The notes under the pieces: generated by a model
What the model was told of the DNA's origin: nothing
Databases searched by the model: none
The model's input: the letters and a program-made list of their open reading frames with translations, nothing else
Assembly (NCBI GenBank): GCA_027574665.1
Contig: CM050649.1
Coordinates: 59,734,150 to 59,798,149, forward strand
Direction: 5' to 3'
DNA: 64,000 nt
Source: Rhynochetos jubatus
Lineage: Eukaryota; Chordata; Aves; Eurypygiformes; Rhynochetidae
Program-made: the position numbers and the translations under genes
Shown here: one piece after another, positions 1-12,800 of the stretch
Position numbering within the stretch: position 1 is the first letter of the stretch
Layout: each line of letters opens with the position of its first letter

Positions 1-482
1 AATTTCCTAGAAATGCCCATTTCTGTCTGATGACTGAGAATCCAGATGGTTAGCCCAGGTACTACATTTTCTACTTTATGGGTATTTGAAAACTGGTGAA
101 ATGAATCCCACCACTTATACCGTGACCGAACTTATACTGACCACTTATACTGTGACCGAACCCTCGCTGTCTCTCTGTTGCAATCAAAATCATATAGATA
201 CTGAAAACTTTTCAAGAGCTTGACTAATCTTCAAATTGTTCACCGTGTTTCTTCAGTACCTTGCACAATGAGACTATAAGAACACAAGTGAATGAGACAT
301 ACTTACCTGATTAGAGTTTCACATATACATAGGAATATGCTCAGCTTTGTGCCAGAAAAACAAATTGATAATGCTGGGGGGAAAAAAAGCTTATTGCAGA
401 CACTTAATAGCCTATATGGAAAGCTAATGTTCTTTTGATTGAAATGAATCAAAAACAATGTTGTGGATGTATGCCATTTTAC
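1..482 (-). other. STS: STS intron (5' part only)
   Basis: Non-coding sequence downstream of the last visible STS exon, starting at the GT donor at 482-481. No coding block resembling the next sulfatase exon is present. Bases 111-160 hold a short tandem duplication, listed separately. Confidence 0.8.
111..160. repeat. Short tandem duplication, 30-bp period
   Basis: Bases 111-130 and 141-160 are the same 20-mer with one C/T difference, and both contain ACTTATAC followed by GTGACCGAA. The 10-base spacer between them repeats part of the unit (CTTATACTGA). This looks like a local replication slip in the STS intron. Confidence 0.85.
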
Positions 483-605
483 CTATTAGAGCTGTTGCAT
501 AACCTCTCTGCTTCAGGAGTTTGGAAAAGGTTATTTCTTCTGAAGGAAGTCCCCCAGAAGAGGCAGAAAATAAGAAGACACCAACTCGTGAGAAGGCAGC
601 CATTC
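483..605 (-). CDS. STS: Steryl-sulfatase, coding exon (third of the three visible; partial gene)
   Basis: Read on the minus strand, this 123-nt exon is bounded by a TTTAG acceptor (bases 610-606) and a GTAAAA donor (from 482). It enters in phase 1, completing a Gly codon begun in the previous exon, and leaves with the first base of another Gly codon. The 40 full codons carry the conserved stretch [20 protein letters not shown] followed by [13 protein letters not shown], which closely follows vertebrate STS directly after the active-site region (human has GVFLFTASSGG and TALIGK). In arylsulfatases the Lys just beyond this boundary lies near the catalytic formylglycine, and it should come from the next exon. 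STS hydrolyses 3-beta-hydroxysteroid sulfates in the ER membrane. The next, large exon is not in bases 1-482, so the gene runs off the left edge. Paralogues of the ARSD/ARSE/ARSF/ARSH group are alternatives, but the neighbour PUDP favours STS. Confidence 0.94.
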
Positions 606-3205
606 CTAAATACAATGAAAATGAATGAGATTTGGGTAACATACTGAAACAATTTCCATTCATTATTTCTGCATGCACCTTTTTGTTTTAGGGTATCACT
701 TAGATGATGTATTTCTACCAGAGACTAAATGTTGCAAGTGGCAGATATAATCATCTGTTTAGATGATCAAGGTCTTTTCTGTACTGACACCAGAAAGGAG
801 CAGAGAAAATATTCTCTGCTTATAACTGTAGGGCCAGCCATCACAAACAGCTGCAGCCCCTTCTGTAGATGTTCTAAGGTGTAACATATCTGAGAGATGT
901 TGAGTTTGCTTTTTTTTTTTTTTTTGTACATGGGGAAGGAATGCAGCTGAGCACTAAGCAACATCACTCCCATGGTCTGCTCTCATAACTTCCACTTTCC
1001 TCATACGTGGTTTTCTACAAGCCTTTAAGGTTACTTGAGAGAAGGCAGTTGAAATAGGGCAGTGTTACAGCTGGGCATGTAAATATCATGACATCAAAAA
1101 GAGCAAGAGGGAGCCTGATTCTGGAAACAGTGTCTGGGGTACTTGGCTTTGATGAGACCAGTGCCCTGATGGCATGAAAACACATAATTCCATGCACACA
1201 GATTGTATTAAAGCAGCATCAGTTATCAGCTAACAAGACAACATCTAAATAAGGCACAGTAATTTCTGCATACTGAGAGTCTGAGGAACACAAACTTGAG
1301 CTTATAAACAACTCTCAGGATGAGGAATTTGAGAGCTCAGGTTCATGAAAATTAGATTACTAGGATTCCAGATGAGAGCTGGCTCCGAGTACAGACAGAC
1401 AGAACACAGAATATCTATGCAAATCTGTATCTCCAGGAAGTCTGAATTATGCAACTGGATGATTACAGTGCCTAAGTTATATGACTGATGTAGACAACCA
1501 GAATCTCCCCTCAGGTATCCCTTGTGGTTAGATGAGAAAAAGACTTGTTAGGCTGGTTTGTTAAAGAGAGCTTAACCTACTCTTCAAATGTTGTCTTCAG
1601 TTTTTCACCCCAGCTAGCTTTATTGATCAACAGATTACATAGATTTAGTCATCTATACATATCTATATTTATTTATGTTTATTTTTATGTACTTCAATCT
1701 CTTGTAACTGAAATCAATGTAATTCCATTAAGTTACCAGAATGAAAGTATAGAACTATGACTTTTTTTAGATCATTACCTTCACCTGAGTTTGTGTCTCA
1801 TCAAATACTGCATTTTGGAATATTTTTCTTCAGCTCTATTAGCAAGAATTTTAAACTTCTAAAATTTTTTTCCACATCATGTTTTTAATATCTTCTATAA
1901 TAATCCTTCACTAGTTCTTCACTGATTTTTGGAAGTAGCCCACATTTAGCAATTTTATAACTTAATTAAAACAAAGTTAAATTTTTGCACCTACATGGAA
2001 ATTATTAGGTATGACTGAGAGCACATCAGTTAAGAGAAAAAAAATCAGTTCAAATATCAATTTTTCAGAAATAAGAACAGAGATCGCAATGGAAAGTGAC
2101 CTGTAGCTTTACCTACAGTAAATATTAATAGCCATATAGCTGTAACAGGTATATAAAATTTCCCTGTGCAGCTGAATGTAGCGGAAAATTTAGCAAGTTA
2201 TATTAGCTGGCACTTTTGCAGAAGCTTGTTACTTGATTTGAATGAGCACAAACGTATCAAGTAGGCTCCAGAGTCTTGCTTTGCTTTCATTCCCAGAAGC
2301 AAGGACAGGATGTTTTATCACTAATGAACAAGTGATCTGATTAATGTATAATGATCCTTGCTAAAAATGATGTTAAGGGAATGTTAAAGTTTCATGGCTA
2401 AGCACTGAGAGACTCAGTCCCAGCACACTAAAATAAACAGACTGAATCTTCACTGACTCCAATGGGCTTTGGATCAGGTACTTCAAAAGTAAGAGAAGTT
2501 GTTAAATGCATGTATTCATAGGATACTTAACACTGTGTATGGGTAGATATGGAACAAAGATACTTAGAATGAAGGGACTTCTTTGCTTTCTTCTTCCTGG
2601 TTTTAAGGGCTGCTGGAATACTTTAATGAACTGTCCTGTCCCCTCCCCGTCCCCCCCATCCGTCCCCCCCCACCCTCCGCCAAAAATACCCAAACCAACA
2701 ACAATTTGTCTAAACCAAAAGGTTTTGTAGAAACAGAAATGCCTGAGAAGAAAATTTAAACTGGATTCTTCCATTATGTCTTTCTAGATGCATGTCTATG
2801 GTGACCAACACGCAATCTGCCCACCACCAGCCTGGGAGCAGCCTGAATGCAGCTGAGGAGACAGCAAAGAGCCCAGGGTCATTCTGACAGGAGAGGAAGT
2901 CAATGGAATTTGTCTGCTCTTTACCCTAAATAACCACAATCAGATTTTTTTCTCAGTATTTTAAAATAAACCTTTTCGCAATAAAAAAGCTTTATTTTTG
3001 TGTTAACTCTTCAGAAATGTAATTTTTTTATACATATATGGTAAATTTCAAATGTTGACCAACTGCTGAGCTTGATTAGTCACTGAAATGATTATATAAT
3101 CCAGTAATGATAAAGATAACAAGAAAGATCAGAGGGAAAAAATGCATACAATTTACTGCAAATAAAATTTTTTATTTATATGTAAATAAAGTAATGGGGT
3201 TTTAC
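606..3205 (-). other. STS: STS intron, 2600 bp
   Basis: Intron between the CTPSR exon and the next exon, with matched GT donor (3205-3204) and AG acceptor (607-606). It is AT-rich, with a T tract near 910-925 and a strongly C-rich tract at 2636-2690. No interspersed repeat could be recognised by eye. Confidence 0.88.
2636..2690. repeat. C-rich tract (G-rich on minus strand)
   Basis: The plus strand carries successive runs of four to eight C separated by one to four bases (CCCCTCCCC, then a seven-C run, then an eight-C run, then CACCCTCCGCC). On the minus strand, which is the STS transcript strand, this gives at least four G runs with short loops, the pattern expected for a G-quadruplex. Folding is inferred only. 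Confidence 0.7.
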
Positions 3206-3327
3206 CTGATCTGATAGGGTATCGCCCTGTCAGGAAAGCTGCCCTGCTTGGAGTACAAAGTGGGGATGCTGCTATGTGCTGAGTAAGTGTCACTCCTTTC
3301 TCTGAAAGCCTGTCAATATTAGGGGTT
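3206..3327 (-). CDS. STS: Steryl-sulfatase, coding exon with catalytic CTPSR motif
   Basis: This 122-nt minus-strand exon has an acceptor ending TTTTCTAG (AG at 3329-3328) and a GTAAAA donor starting at 3205. It starts with the last base of an Arg codon and ends with the first base of a Gly codon. It encodes [20 protein letters not shown], then [32 protein letters not shown] is the sulfatase signature (CxPSR...TGR). Its Cys is the residue that the formylglycine-generating enzyme oxidises to the catalytic aldehyde; it is residue 73 counted from the Met at 5138, matching human STS Cys75. Arg77 of the motif is also kept, so nothing here suggests a pseudogene. The intron to the next exon is 2600 bp and the one to the preceding exon 1665 bp. 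Confidence 0.96.
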
Positions 3328-4992
3328 CTAGAAAAGCATAAGCATGAAAAAAAAAAAAAGAAGAAAACACAAAAAGATGATTATTTGGAAAGGTGCATGG
3401 TGAGATTGAGGCATCCGAGGCAAAAACTATCAGGAAAATCAAGTTAAGACTTACTGTTTGTAAATTATCAAAACCTCAGGGGTCTTGCAATTCTAAATAT
3501 TATTGTGTCAAATATTTTTACATTAGGTGTCAACACTGAACTGACACACAGTGGCATTGTGCCAAAAATCTTTTTCCCCACTTCCATCTACCCTTCATGG
3601 CCCATACTAAACTGTGACACCTGGATGTACTGTATTGCAGACCTTTATAATACTTCACCCAGAAATGTAACTTTGCTACTTGCATGACCTTTCTGCTTCG
3701 GCAATGGGGAGAGGAGAGACTGAATAAAGGTTTTACTTCCTTACTCCTTACTTGGTGTCACTTCTGTCTTTCCTCAGCAAAAGTTTTTTGGGGTAGGGGT
3801 AATGTGTGGTGGTATCAGTTATTAGGGGAGATTCAGACTTTGTGTTAGACTCTATATTAATGATGTTTACATGTCTGACATAACTATGTCTGCAATATTA
3901 GACCCAGGAGCACATCCACATTTCTGTATCTGTATAGGAAACTTGGGTGTTACCTGGCTCATCACACAGATAAAAATTTGCTCCTGCAAGAAGAAATCCC
4001 ATGCCTTTGGTTCTACAGAAAATAAAATAGGAATGCAGACTAGCCAGGAGATGCAGCTTGCTCTAATAGGTCCCTGACCTAGGAGATTAATGACTGCGAC
4101 CTCGAGGCAGACCAGTGCTCCCATCATCTAAGTCTGAACAGTCAGAAACAATTTTCCAACAGAATATTTTGTTAGCTATAACATCACATACTGATAACAA
4201 GTGTTATGGTGAAACTTCTTCATACTCCCAAAGTCTAATTCTGAATTCTCACATTAGAGAAGATGGATTTTGGAGCAGCTCTGGTCCTTGTGGAATAAGT
4301 GGTCCAAGCATCAGTGTTGTATATACGCTTTTCCTGTTTAAAACGAGAAGCTGTAACTTGAGGGGTTTTTTGAGTCTGAGTTACAAGGAGTTTTTACTCC
4401 TAACTACGTCAGCAGGACCAAGAATATTTAACATTTGACAGGATGGTGGTTTTAGTCTTAATGTTTTATTTTGTTTACATAAGCATCATACCTAATCTGG
4501 TAGTAAGTATTATAGTGGGGACCACTGCCGCATTACTCAGGTATATTAACATTTATTTTAAAGAGTTACTGACTACAGCATGAAGATAAATGAAGAAAAA
4601 ACCAATTTCTTTTCCCCAATTGATTGGTGATATGGTTCTCTCAAATCACGAGTGCTTCAAAACATGCTTAATACATAGTATTTACATCATACATACTTTA
4701 AAAGAAAATTGATGATTATACTTTGCCTCTCTAGACCTACCCTTATTTGGTCAGTTGCTCAATTCTCTTTTTATGACGCAACTTTTCAGTGGGATAAATA
4801 CATCACATAAGTCTTCTTTTCTTACTAAGAAAAGAAAACCAGGAGAGAATATTCTATTCTCTGGAGAGTTTATTAACTGGTTACTTATAAAGAACCCAAT
4901 AAGATCTCTGAATGTTTTGGGGGTTTTAACTTTACAAATCCATATAAAAACTAAAATATAAAGCCATGACTCCTCCAGATGTATCAACATAC
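3328..4992 (-). other. STS: STS intron, 1665 bp
   Basis: Intron between the signal-peptide exon and the CTPSR exon. Donor GTATGTT begins at 4992 and the acceptor ends at 3328. A T tract on the minus strand (A tract at 3346-3359 on plus) lies close to the acceptor. No other feature recognised. Confidence 0.88.
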
Positions 4993-5145
4993 CTTAAGGT
5001 TCTGTTCCCGTAACATCCCAGGTCTCCAATACCAAGATCATCAGCCATCAGTAAAATGAAATTGGGATTTGAAGCACTGTGTGTTTTGACACTGTTTATG
5101 GCACACTGCCAAATTATTAGAAATAAAAGGAATCTCATCTTCTTC
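4993..5145 (-). CDS. STS: Steryl-sulfatase, N-terminal exon with signal peptide and metal-binding Asp pair
   Basis: This minus-strand exon has a CACTAG acceptor (AG at 5147-5146) and a GTATGTT donor from 4992, with CTTAAG as its last bases. From the Met codon at 5138-5136 the protein opens [10 protein letters not shown], a hydrophobic signal peptide. It then continues through [20 protein letters not shown] and ends in a split Arg codon. ADDLGIGD is the sulfatase N-terminal metal-binding motif (Asp33 and Asp34 here, Asp35 and Asp36 in human STS). Two Lys codons precede this Met within the exon, and human STS likewise has MPLRK before the equivalent KIPF. The true start may therefore lie in an upstream exon; the Met at 5138 is the first supported in the window. 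The signal peptide fits targeting to the ER. Confidence 0.93.
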
Positions 5146-6059
5146 CTAGTGTGTAAGAACAGGTGGAAAACATAATAGATAGACTATTCTTTTTAATTTG
5201 ACTGTTGATGTAATCTATTCTTATTATTGCCCTGGAGTGCATAGTAGAAAGAAAATTAGATTGTATATTTGGCTTTTCTTTTTCAAGAGGATTTTTTTAA
5301 ACATTATTTTCCCTCTCATATTCCTTACAGAAAAAGATGCAACTTTTGATATACAGCTAATTTTTTTCTTCCACCCCTTTACATAGATGAAGCCTTTAAA
5401 TAAAGATGAACAGTTACAAACTCAGTGACAATACTTTTGCATACACAGATGCACTATACAGCAATAAATCATCAGAGCAAAGACACTTTTTGTTGTATGT
5501 ATAAATATGATTTGAGGAACACAGAAACATTTAGGACCAAAATTTTCAAGGTTCATTGCAGGAAAAAATGCCATCAATTCTGTTACTGAGGTTAATGACT
5601 GAATTTCTCTTTAACAAGGGAAAAAAACCCCAACAAACCCTATCTTGAGTTTCTTGACAGAAATAAGTATTATGGAAAAGGGTGTGAAGAGATGCATCAT
5701 CCAATTATTGAAAGGAATGTTTTAGAAAAAGCTCTTCACAAATGTTTAAAATATCAGGGCCTATAGCAAAATTATGTCAAAATATTTGATATCGTATCAC
5801 AATGTTCTACAAACAATGCTCATAGTATATCCAACCATATAAATAGGGACCTGTTATATCTCTGTTTTAAACTCCACTATGCTCTGGCTGAAAATGAATG
5901 CCTGTCAGCTGTGATGGACCGTGCCAGGTGTACACAGCAAAAAAGAACAGAAAGTCTCTCTCCATTTTGCCCCTAGTAATGTTCCCATCTTTTCTGGATG
6001 CAGTCAGCCTTTTCCAAATGCAGATGAGGCATGAGTCACACCTGCACTCTCGATTATGC

Positions 6060-6640
6060 TGGGATAAGAAGGAAAGCAGAGGAAACCAGAGTGAGGTAGA
6101 AATTTGAAGTGAAGGAGTAGGAAAAGGAACTAGAAATAAGAATTTCCAGAGAGAATGAGACAGCAGGTCAAGAAAGAAAGAAAAAAAATCATAAATCCAT
6201 GCGTTATGATAGATAAAAGTAACTGCAGAGAAGATAAAGAAGCCAGAACTGGAAGAGCTGGTACAAAGGGACTAGATATCAAGGGAGACAGATTCATAAA
6301 TCAGTGAGGTGTGGTGGGTAGGGATAGCTGTAGAGAAGACGAAGTAGCCAGAACCAGAAGAGCTTTCACTGACTTGAATAAAGAGCAAGAAAGGAATCTT
6401 GAGACCTAGCTGGGATGAGAATTGCAGGTTGAAATGAGGAGAATTGGCAGAGAATTGGTTTAAGAAAACTGGAAGTAGTATGACAGTAGATACAAAAACA
6501 AATTGCAGATAAAAGGTGAGAGATCTGGGAGTGTCTGTGATGAAAGAGTTGAGCAGTTATGATTAAGGCAGAACTGATTGTAAATAGCCTAGGCAGATAA
6601 GACTTGCGACTGACACAAGTGAGAAGAGATCAAAATAGTG
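6060..6640. repeat. Purine-rich block with degenerate internal repeats
   Basis: Unusually rich in A and G on the plus strand, with recurring AGAGAAGA, GGAAGAGCT and AGCCAGAAC words. One imperfect duplication is clear: about 6225-6260 resembles about 6330-6365 (both carry GAGAAGA, then GCCAGAAC, then GAAGAGCT), spaced about 106 bases apart. I do not recognise a repeat family. Confidence 0.45.
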
Positions 6641-7420
6641 GGGATCAACCAACACAAGCTGGAACTTCTGATTCCCAACCTTCATTACTGCCAATCTGTC
6701 AGAAAGCATAGATGCAAAGGGGATTTTAACTATTTTAGTGCTTGTTCACATACAGATAAAACACCAGTAAGTATGTCAGCAGTTTTTTACTGCTTAATGT
6801 ACACTTTATAACCCATTGACCTCATTTTCATGACAACATTTCTGGTTTAGACTTCAGCTGAGAACATCTAAAGATCCCAGACTTACCACTGTGGCAACAT
6901 ATCATTAGTGTTTTACTCCATGTGTAGCAATCTGCTTAGTTTCAGACATGGAAAATACATACACAAACATTAAGACTAAAACAGTCTGCTTGATGGGATG
7001 CATCTAACCAACCCTTCATCAAATTACCATACTAATGAAGCTGTGTAGCACCTGACACAGTTCAGACTTTTAATCTGTGCAGTAGATTAACCTTTCTTCC
7101 CTGAAAGGATAAAGAAGCGCAAATTGCTTCCCACACACTGCAAGAAAACAACTAACACACTGACCCCACAGGATAGGAACAACCTGCTGACATATCTTAT
7201 GTTCCTACTCCCCTGTTCAGACTGCGAGGGTGTCAAGGCCATTGGTAACAGAGACATTGAAAAGGGTCGTATATATATATTGGTGACATTATATATCAAC
7301 TCGAATAGATGCTCACGGGACCTGCACATTTATGATGTCACAGAATTCCCAAGTGCCCTCAGTTTTGCTGTAGGCTTCACATAGTCTAAATAACACCAAG
7401 AAATATGTACTCCTACCCCT

Positions 7421-7635
7421 AGAGGTGATTCTCCCCCTCTGCTCTGCTTTTGTGAGACCCCACCTGGAGTACTGCATCCAGCTCTGGAGCCCTCAACATA
7501 AGAATATAGACTGGTTGGAGAGAGTTCAGAGGAGGCCACGAAGATGCTCAGAGGGCTGGACCACCTCTCTTATGCAGAAAGGCTGAAAGAATTGGGCTTG
7601 TTCAGCCTAGAGAACATTGGGCTTGTTCAGCCTGG
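7421..7635 (+). mobile_element. CR1 retroposon fragment, 3' region
   Basis: Matches the 3' end of CR1 ORF2 in sense orientation, with tell-tale words GTGAGACCCCACCTGGAGTA, TTGGAGAGAGTTCAGAGGAG and the GAAAGGCTGAAAGAATTGGG stretch. It stops before the usual CR1 3' tail. At its right end an 18-mer (7591-7608) is repeated at 7615-7632. Non-functional remnant. Confidence 0.88.
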
Positions 7636-9347
7636 ATTCTCATTTTGCAAATCAACAAAAAATGTTATTGAAGGATTTCTCTGATACAACATTGCTGGAT
7701 ACTCCTCCACTCTGAAGGAGTATCTGTAGACACTCTCACATGTTGGACAATTTGCCTCAACCTGGTATCACGTCCCTAAATGAAATCAACGAGAAACGGG
7801 GAAAAAAAAAAAAAAGGCCAACAACTCTGATTTCTCTGGTGTACTCTCTCTGCAGCAGACTTTCACACATCTTGAAGGGATGTGTTTCGAAAGCAAGAAA
7901 AATTGGATAGATGAAATTGAGTGGAATGGACGACAGCAAGAAATTTGGAAGAGTAAAAAGCAAAGGATATGAGAAGAATGAAGTGCTGAGAACGGTGAGT
8001 CTTATCTCTGTCACACCAAGGTTTTTAACAGTGAAAAGACAGGTGTGTGCAGATCTAACATGAAAATGATTACATCAAATCAGATGAAGCTTACACTTAA
8101 CCTAGTATTTGGTCTCCAACAGCAGAGACTAAAATCTTATGTTTTAGATTCAGGTAGCAACATTATTCCTTAATTTAATGGAGGACACAAATGTGATTTT
8201 TAATCCCCGCTTTACTTTCCCTGTGATATAGTAGGACTAATAATATCTTCTTTCTTCCCAAGGTGGCCACTAAGTTGAATAGATTTAATAGGTGCTTAAT
8301 TTCCAACAAGAGCCATATAAGAATTTGGTTCTCACACATGTTATTTTAAACTACAATACTTTAATTATTGTATATGAACCTATACACAACCATAGCTACA
8401 CAGATGCGTCGATACACACATCTGCACATGTGGGTACAGATACACACACATATCCTACTTATTCTACATATCTTCAAATTACATTTTTGGGAATCTAAGA
8501 TACATTTTCTATTATTTGCATTAAAACAAATTAAGTATAAATGTATAAGAACAAATGGACAAAAATAAATAATAGATACAATCCACTATTTGTTGAAATT
8601 TCATATGGATTTACCAATCATTTTAATTTTTATTTTTCTGCATTAAAAAATATTGGCAGATCATACAAAAGCTGATGGTTGTTATTTCCCCACCCCTCAG
8701 GATAATTGGCTTAAGATATGGCTAGTTTTTTCATCCTTATCCTGATCACTAAAGACACATGCATGTCTTACAAGAACGATGATACAAAACTCTTTTAAAC
8801 CCCTCTTCCCAACTGAATCGTCGCAGCTTTTTTTATTCAGTTTGATTAAGCAATTTATCTCTAAATTACTTTTAATGCAACAGAACCCTTTGAGAAAATG
8901 ATTGATATACTTTATCCTTGAAGGTATAGTATTTTCTGATGAAATCAGCAACATTTAAAGATATTCACCTCATTAAAAAATGCTGTGCTATGCGTAAGCA
9001 GTATGAAAATAAAAATAAAAACATTTCCCTTGCTTAAATGAATGCCAAAACTCCACAAATTTCCCTAAGAGTCATAAAATAATGCTGTAAATAAACAAGA
9101 CAAACCTTTCTCCATAAGATTCTGCAAAGACAAAATTCCTCAGCTTCATGAGAAACAAAAAAGTATTTACTTAATTGTAACAAATGGTAAAGTAATATTA
9201 TTCACTACTAATAATTTTCTGATATCAGTTTAACATTTTTTCAAAACTCTCTATTTTTAAAAATTATTTAATTCTTATTATTTACACATCTGTCATATCT
9301 GTTGCATCTTTTATGTCATATGACTGCAAAGAGAGAAATAAAACCAG

Positions 9348-9476
9348 ATTCATAGACTCACAGAGTGTGAGGGGTTGGAAGGGACCTCTGGAGATCATCT
9401 AGTTCAACCTCCCTGCCAGAGCAGGATCACCTAGAGCAGATCACACAGGAACAAGTCCAGGTGCCTTTTGGCCTGC
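9348..9476 (-). mobile_element. CR1 3'-end fragment, strongly 5'-truncated
   Basis: On the minus strand this is the last part of a CR1, reading from GGACTTGTTCCTGTGTGATC to a tail with GGTCCCTTCCAACCCCTCAC and the CTCTGTGAGTCTATG end. The same end type occurs at 40181-40674 and 54788-54893. Truncation at the 5' side is typical of target-primed reverse transcription. Confidence 0.9.
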
Positions 9477-9764
9477 TCCTAATACTAATTCATCTCAATA
9501 AACAAATGTTTCTTTGCATTTGCAACAAGCTAAAACCATGCAAAAGTCACTTACGGCATCCTAACTGATCACTGGTAACTCAATCTCAGTAATATGATTG
9601 CTTCTAATTTTTTTTTTTTACTCTAAACTCACTATTTCTTAAAGCTGATTTTTCAGTATTTTGTTATTTCTCCTTCTCCCTGGTAAGACACCTTCTCAGA
9701 ATCCTCTGAAGTCCTCAGAGCCAGATGTCCTCCACCAGTGCAGGCACATTTGACATGCTTATTA

Positions 9765-9828
9765 GTTGTTGGGTTGTTTTGGTTTTTTGGTGGTGTTGTG
9801 GGTTTTTTTTTTGTTTTTTTTTTTTTTG
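9765..9828. repeat. G/T-rich low-complexity tract
   Basis: A run of T stretches broken by GG or GGTGG, ending in 10-base and 15-base T runs. No gene or transposon signal. Confidence 0.75.
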
Positions 9829-12800
9829 AAGACCCTAAGTGTCAGGAATCTTTAATAATAACTATTAGTTAGGCACTTCAGATTGAGTGCCAGATTAGGA
9901 TGACTATTTGCTTCCCAGGTTGGAACTGATATGTATTCAGCCTTCTCACGGTGTAAGCAAAAAGGGCTGGGTCTGTCTGTATCTGTAAACTGATATCTGT
10001 GTCTATAAAAAAGACAGAATTGCTTTTCTGAACAGTACCATTAGATTTCAATATGCATCTGCAGGCAACTATGTACATAAATGAAAATCTGTATTTAATG
10101 TATTAAAAGTTGTCTCATTCTAAGACAGAAATTTCACTGAATGTGTGCTGGGAAAAACACCAGGAACAAATAATCATGTTTCTTGCTCAAGCATGATTAA
10201 GTAGTGGGTCTGAATCAAATAGAGATGAAGCTACACAGCCTCTATTAAATATAAGTTTCATTTTAAAATGGTCTTTCAAGAAATTTCTAGTTTCATCTCA
10301 ACTAAATTACAGTATTTAATGGCAGCATTAATAAATAATAAGCATTATTTCTGGTACTGAATTATAACCTGAATGGAAGATTAACTGTTGTGACAGAACA
10401 TTATTTTATTTGTAATAAATAACCTGTATAATTACATATACATATTAAAGCATATACTCTTTTCCATGATAACTGTTTCACAATATTCCTTGTGTTAGTC
10501 AAATGCTCATTAGAAATTTCATTTTGAATACGGGTTCTGGTCAGTAATATAACAAGAGAATCACAGTATAATACAGATAGTAAGCCCATTTGCCAGTTAT
10601 GCACCATTTTAAGAGAGAAAAATTTTTGTTGTAAAAAAGAAAAAAGCTAAACGAGTAACTACTACTGACTGTGTCATGTCACCTCCTGGAAACCAGAGAC
10701 AAGTGTTCTAAACAAGAAAAAAATATTTCAGTTTCAATAATTGCACATTACTAAAATATGTGAACATGTATGAAGGATGCAACTCTGTTCTATCTTTACA
10801 GTTCACAACTTCACAGGGATTTTAGGTCTGTATCTCTCTGTGTACATCTTGTGTTTAGTGTAAATATATAATAAATTACCATTAGACGTTGATGGAACAG
10901 AGAAGAGATGTTGATGAGAGAGATGAGAAAGCTTTGTTTCCAAAACCCGTATCAACTTCAGTAAATATTATATGACGCTTACTGACAACATTTTTAAAGC
11001 TGTTGACATATGCTATTATTAAGTATCTGTTTTAGTGTGCATGCCCATCGGAATAAGAACTTTATAATGCTCTAGTAACCAATGTAATATGACACTTGCT
11101 TACACATTTTGAGGGCTTAGCTAAACTTATCCATGATATCTAGCTTAATTAATAGTTTTGAAAGCTGTTGATTCAGGAGGGTTTTTAATGTACCAGACCT
11201 AGATGATGTGTGAAATTACTATTTTTGATACTGCCTTTTTCAAGAGTGTCAAATGGATATGAGGAAGAAGAACTTATGTGACTACAATTTTGTACTTCTG
11301 TTTTGTGATAAGCGAGCAGATAAAGACTGTACAGCTCTGCAAGACTGTGAGTCTTACACATGGAATTAACAGAAGAGTCGGTTTATGTCTATTTGAATTG
11401 CACCAATGTATAAACCATAGCTTCATCTCATTGACTGGCTACAGTCTCTTCACCTTCACCCAATTACTGCTGAACTAGTCTATTCCAAGTTTCCATTCAT
11501 ATTCAAAGTAATATTCCACAAAATGTTTAAAAAGGAAAAAAAGTCAAATGACACATAAGATTGGACTAGGACACTAAACTCCACCAATACACTGCCTTCA
11601 CAGGGATGGTGCAATCTTAAGATTGGCATACAAGTCCTGCTGTAAGTCTTTTGAAGGACAGTAGGACAAATGGCCAACCACTTAACACTAGATTTTAATT
11701 TCATTCAATTTGAAAGCAGTTTCTAAGCATTCTTCACTAAAAATGGTGGTCTTCAAATGTCTATCAGAGGAAAACATGAAACCTAACCAGGAAAAAAAAA
11801 AAAAAAAAAAGGAAAACCCCATCTTTCTCCCCTGACTTACTCACTGGCATCCTCTGGAGTCTGTCACATTCAAAGCTTTGGATTTTATAACATAATATTC
11901 CTTTACCTACAACAACTTTTCCAGTCAATGTGGTTTACCAGAGAAATTTCACCAAAATGGCCAGTTAATTTTTCTTTGCTACATAAAGCTAGCAAATAGC
12001 ACATCAATAAAATGATCTGGTATATTATGCTATTTCCAAAAGGATGTTTCATTTAAAGAAAAGAGAAGTTTCATTTGCATTAATTCATTCTCAAAGTGTG
12101 GGATTATTATTTTTAAAACAGCTCTATTGTTATTTATACTTGCATTATAATAACACTCAAGGGCTCTCAATGCAGCTGATATTACTAGATACAAAAATTG
12201 AGAAAAGGTTGCATTCAGCCAACATAAATTTTACCTGCACAGAAGTTAAATGCCTAGATAGCCCATATCAACTAAGCACTCATGGTGTAAACCAATCCAT
12301 CTAAATTTATTAATCCTAAAGTTATGCATTTAGTCTGAGCTACTTATCTAGGCTTCCTCTTTAATTAATGGGAAGAGACAGGCACCTTAAGAGGATGATT
12401 CATCTCTTCTTAAGATTGATGTAATGAAATGTTGGAAGCGATGCTCATGGTCTTTTTCCACAGAATAGAATGAAAGCCTAAACACCTAGTTTAGACTAGA
12501 CGTACATAAAAGGAATAAAGTTACATGAAATAACTTCCACCTTGATGTTGGGCTGCCTGTGTGCGCTTAGCATAAAATATGAACAAAGAACTTTGTGTAA
12601 TAAACAACCATTACATTTTTCATTTACTATAACGTGCTCTACAAACCTTCATGTTGTAATGGTTTCTCACTCTGTCAGTAATCCCACTGAAATCTGAGAA
12701 TTAGGAACAACTCTTCATGAGTTTTAGTTGCAAAATTTTGCTCTACAGAACGCAGGTAATTATTTTTTCTTTCAAGACTGTAGAGCAATCTGATGAATAT

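Noticed and set aside
1-482. Next STS exon (the large transmembrane exon)
   Set aside because: No frame in these bases continues from the split Gly codon into a GKWHLG-like block.
11791-11810. A20 run as a possible poly-A tail of a retrocopy
   Set aside because: No coding-like sequence precedes it and no flanking direct repeats were seen.
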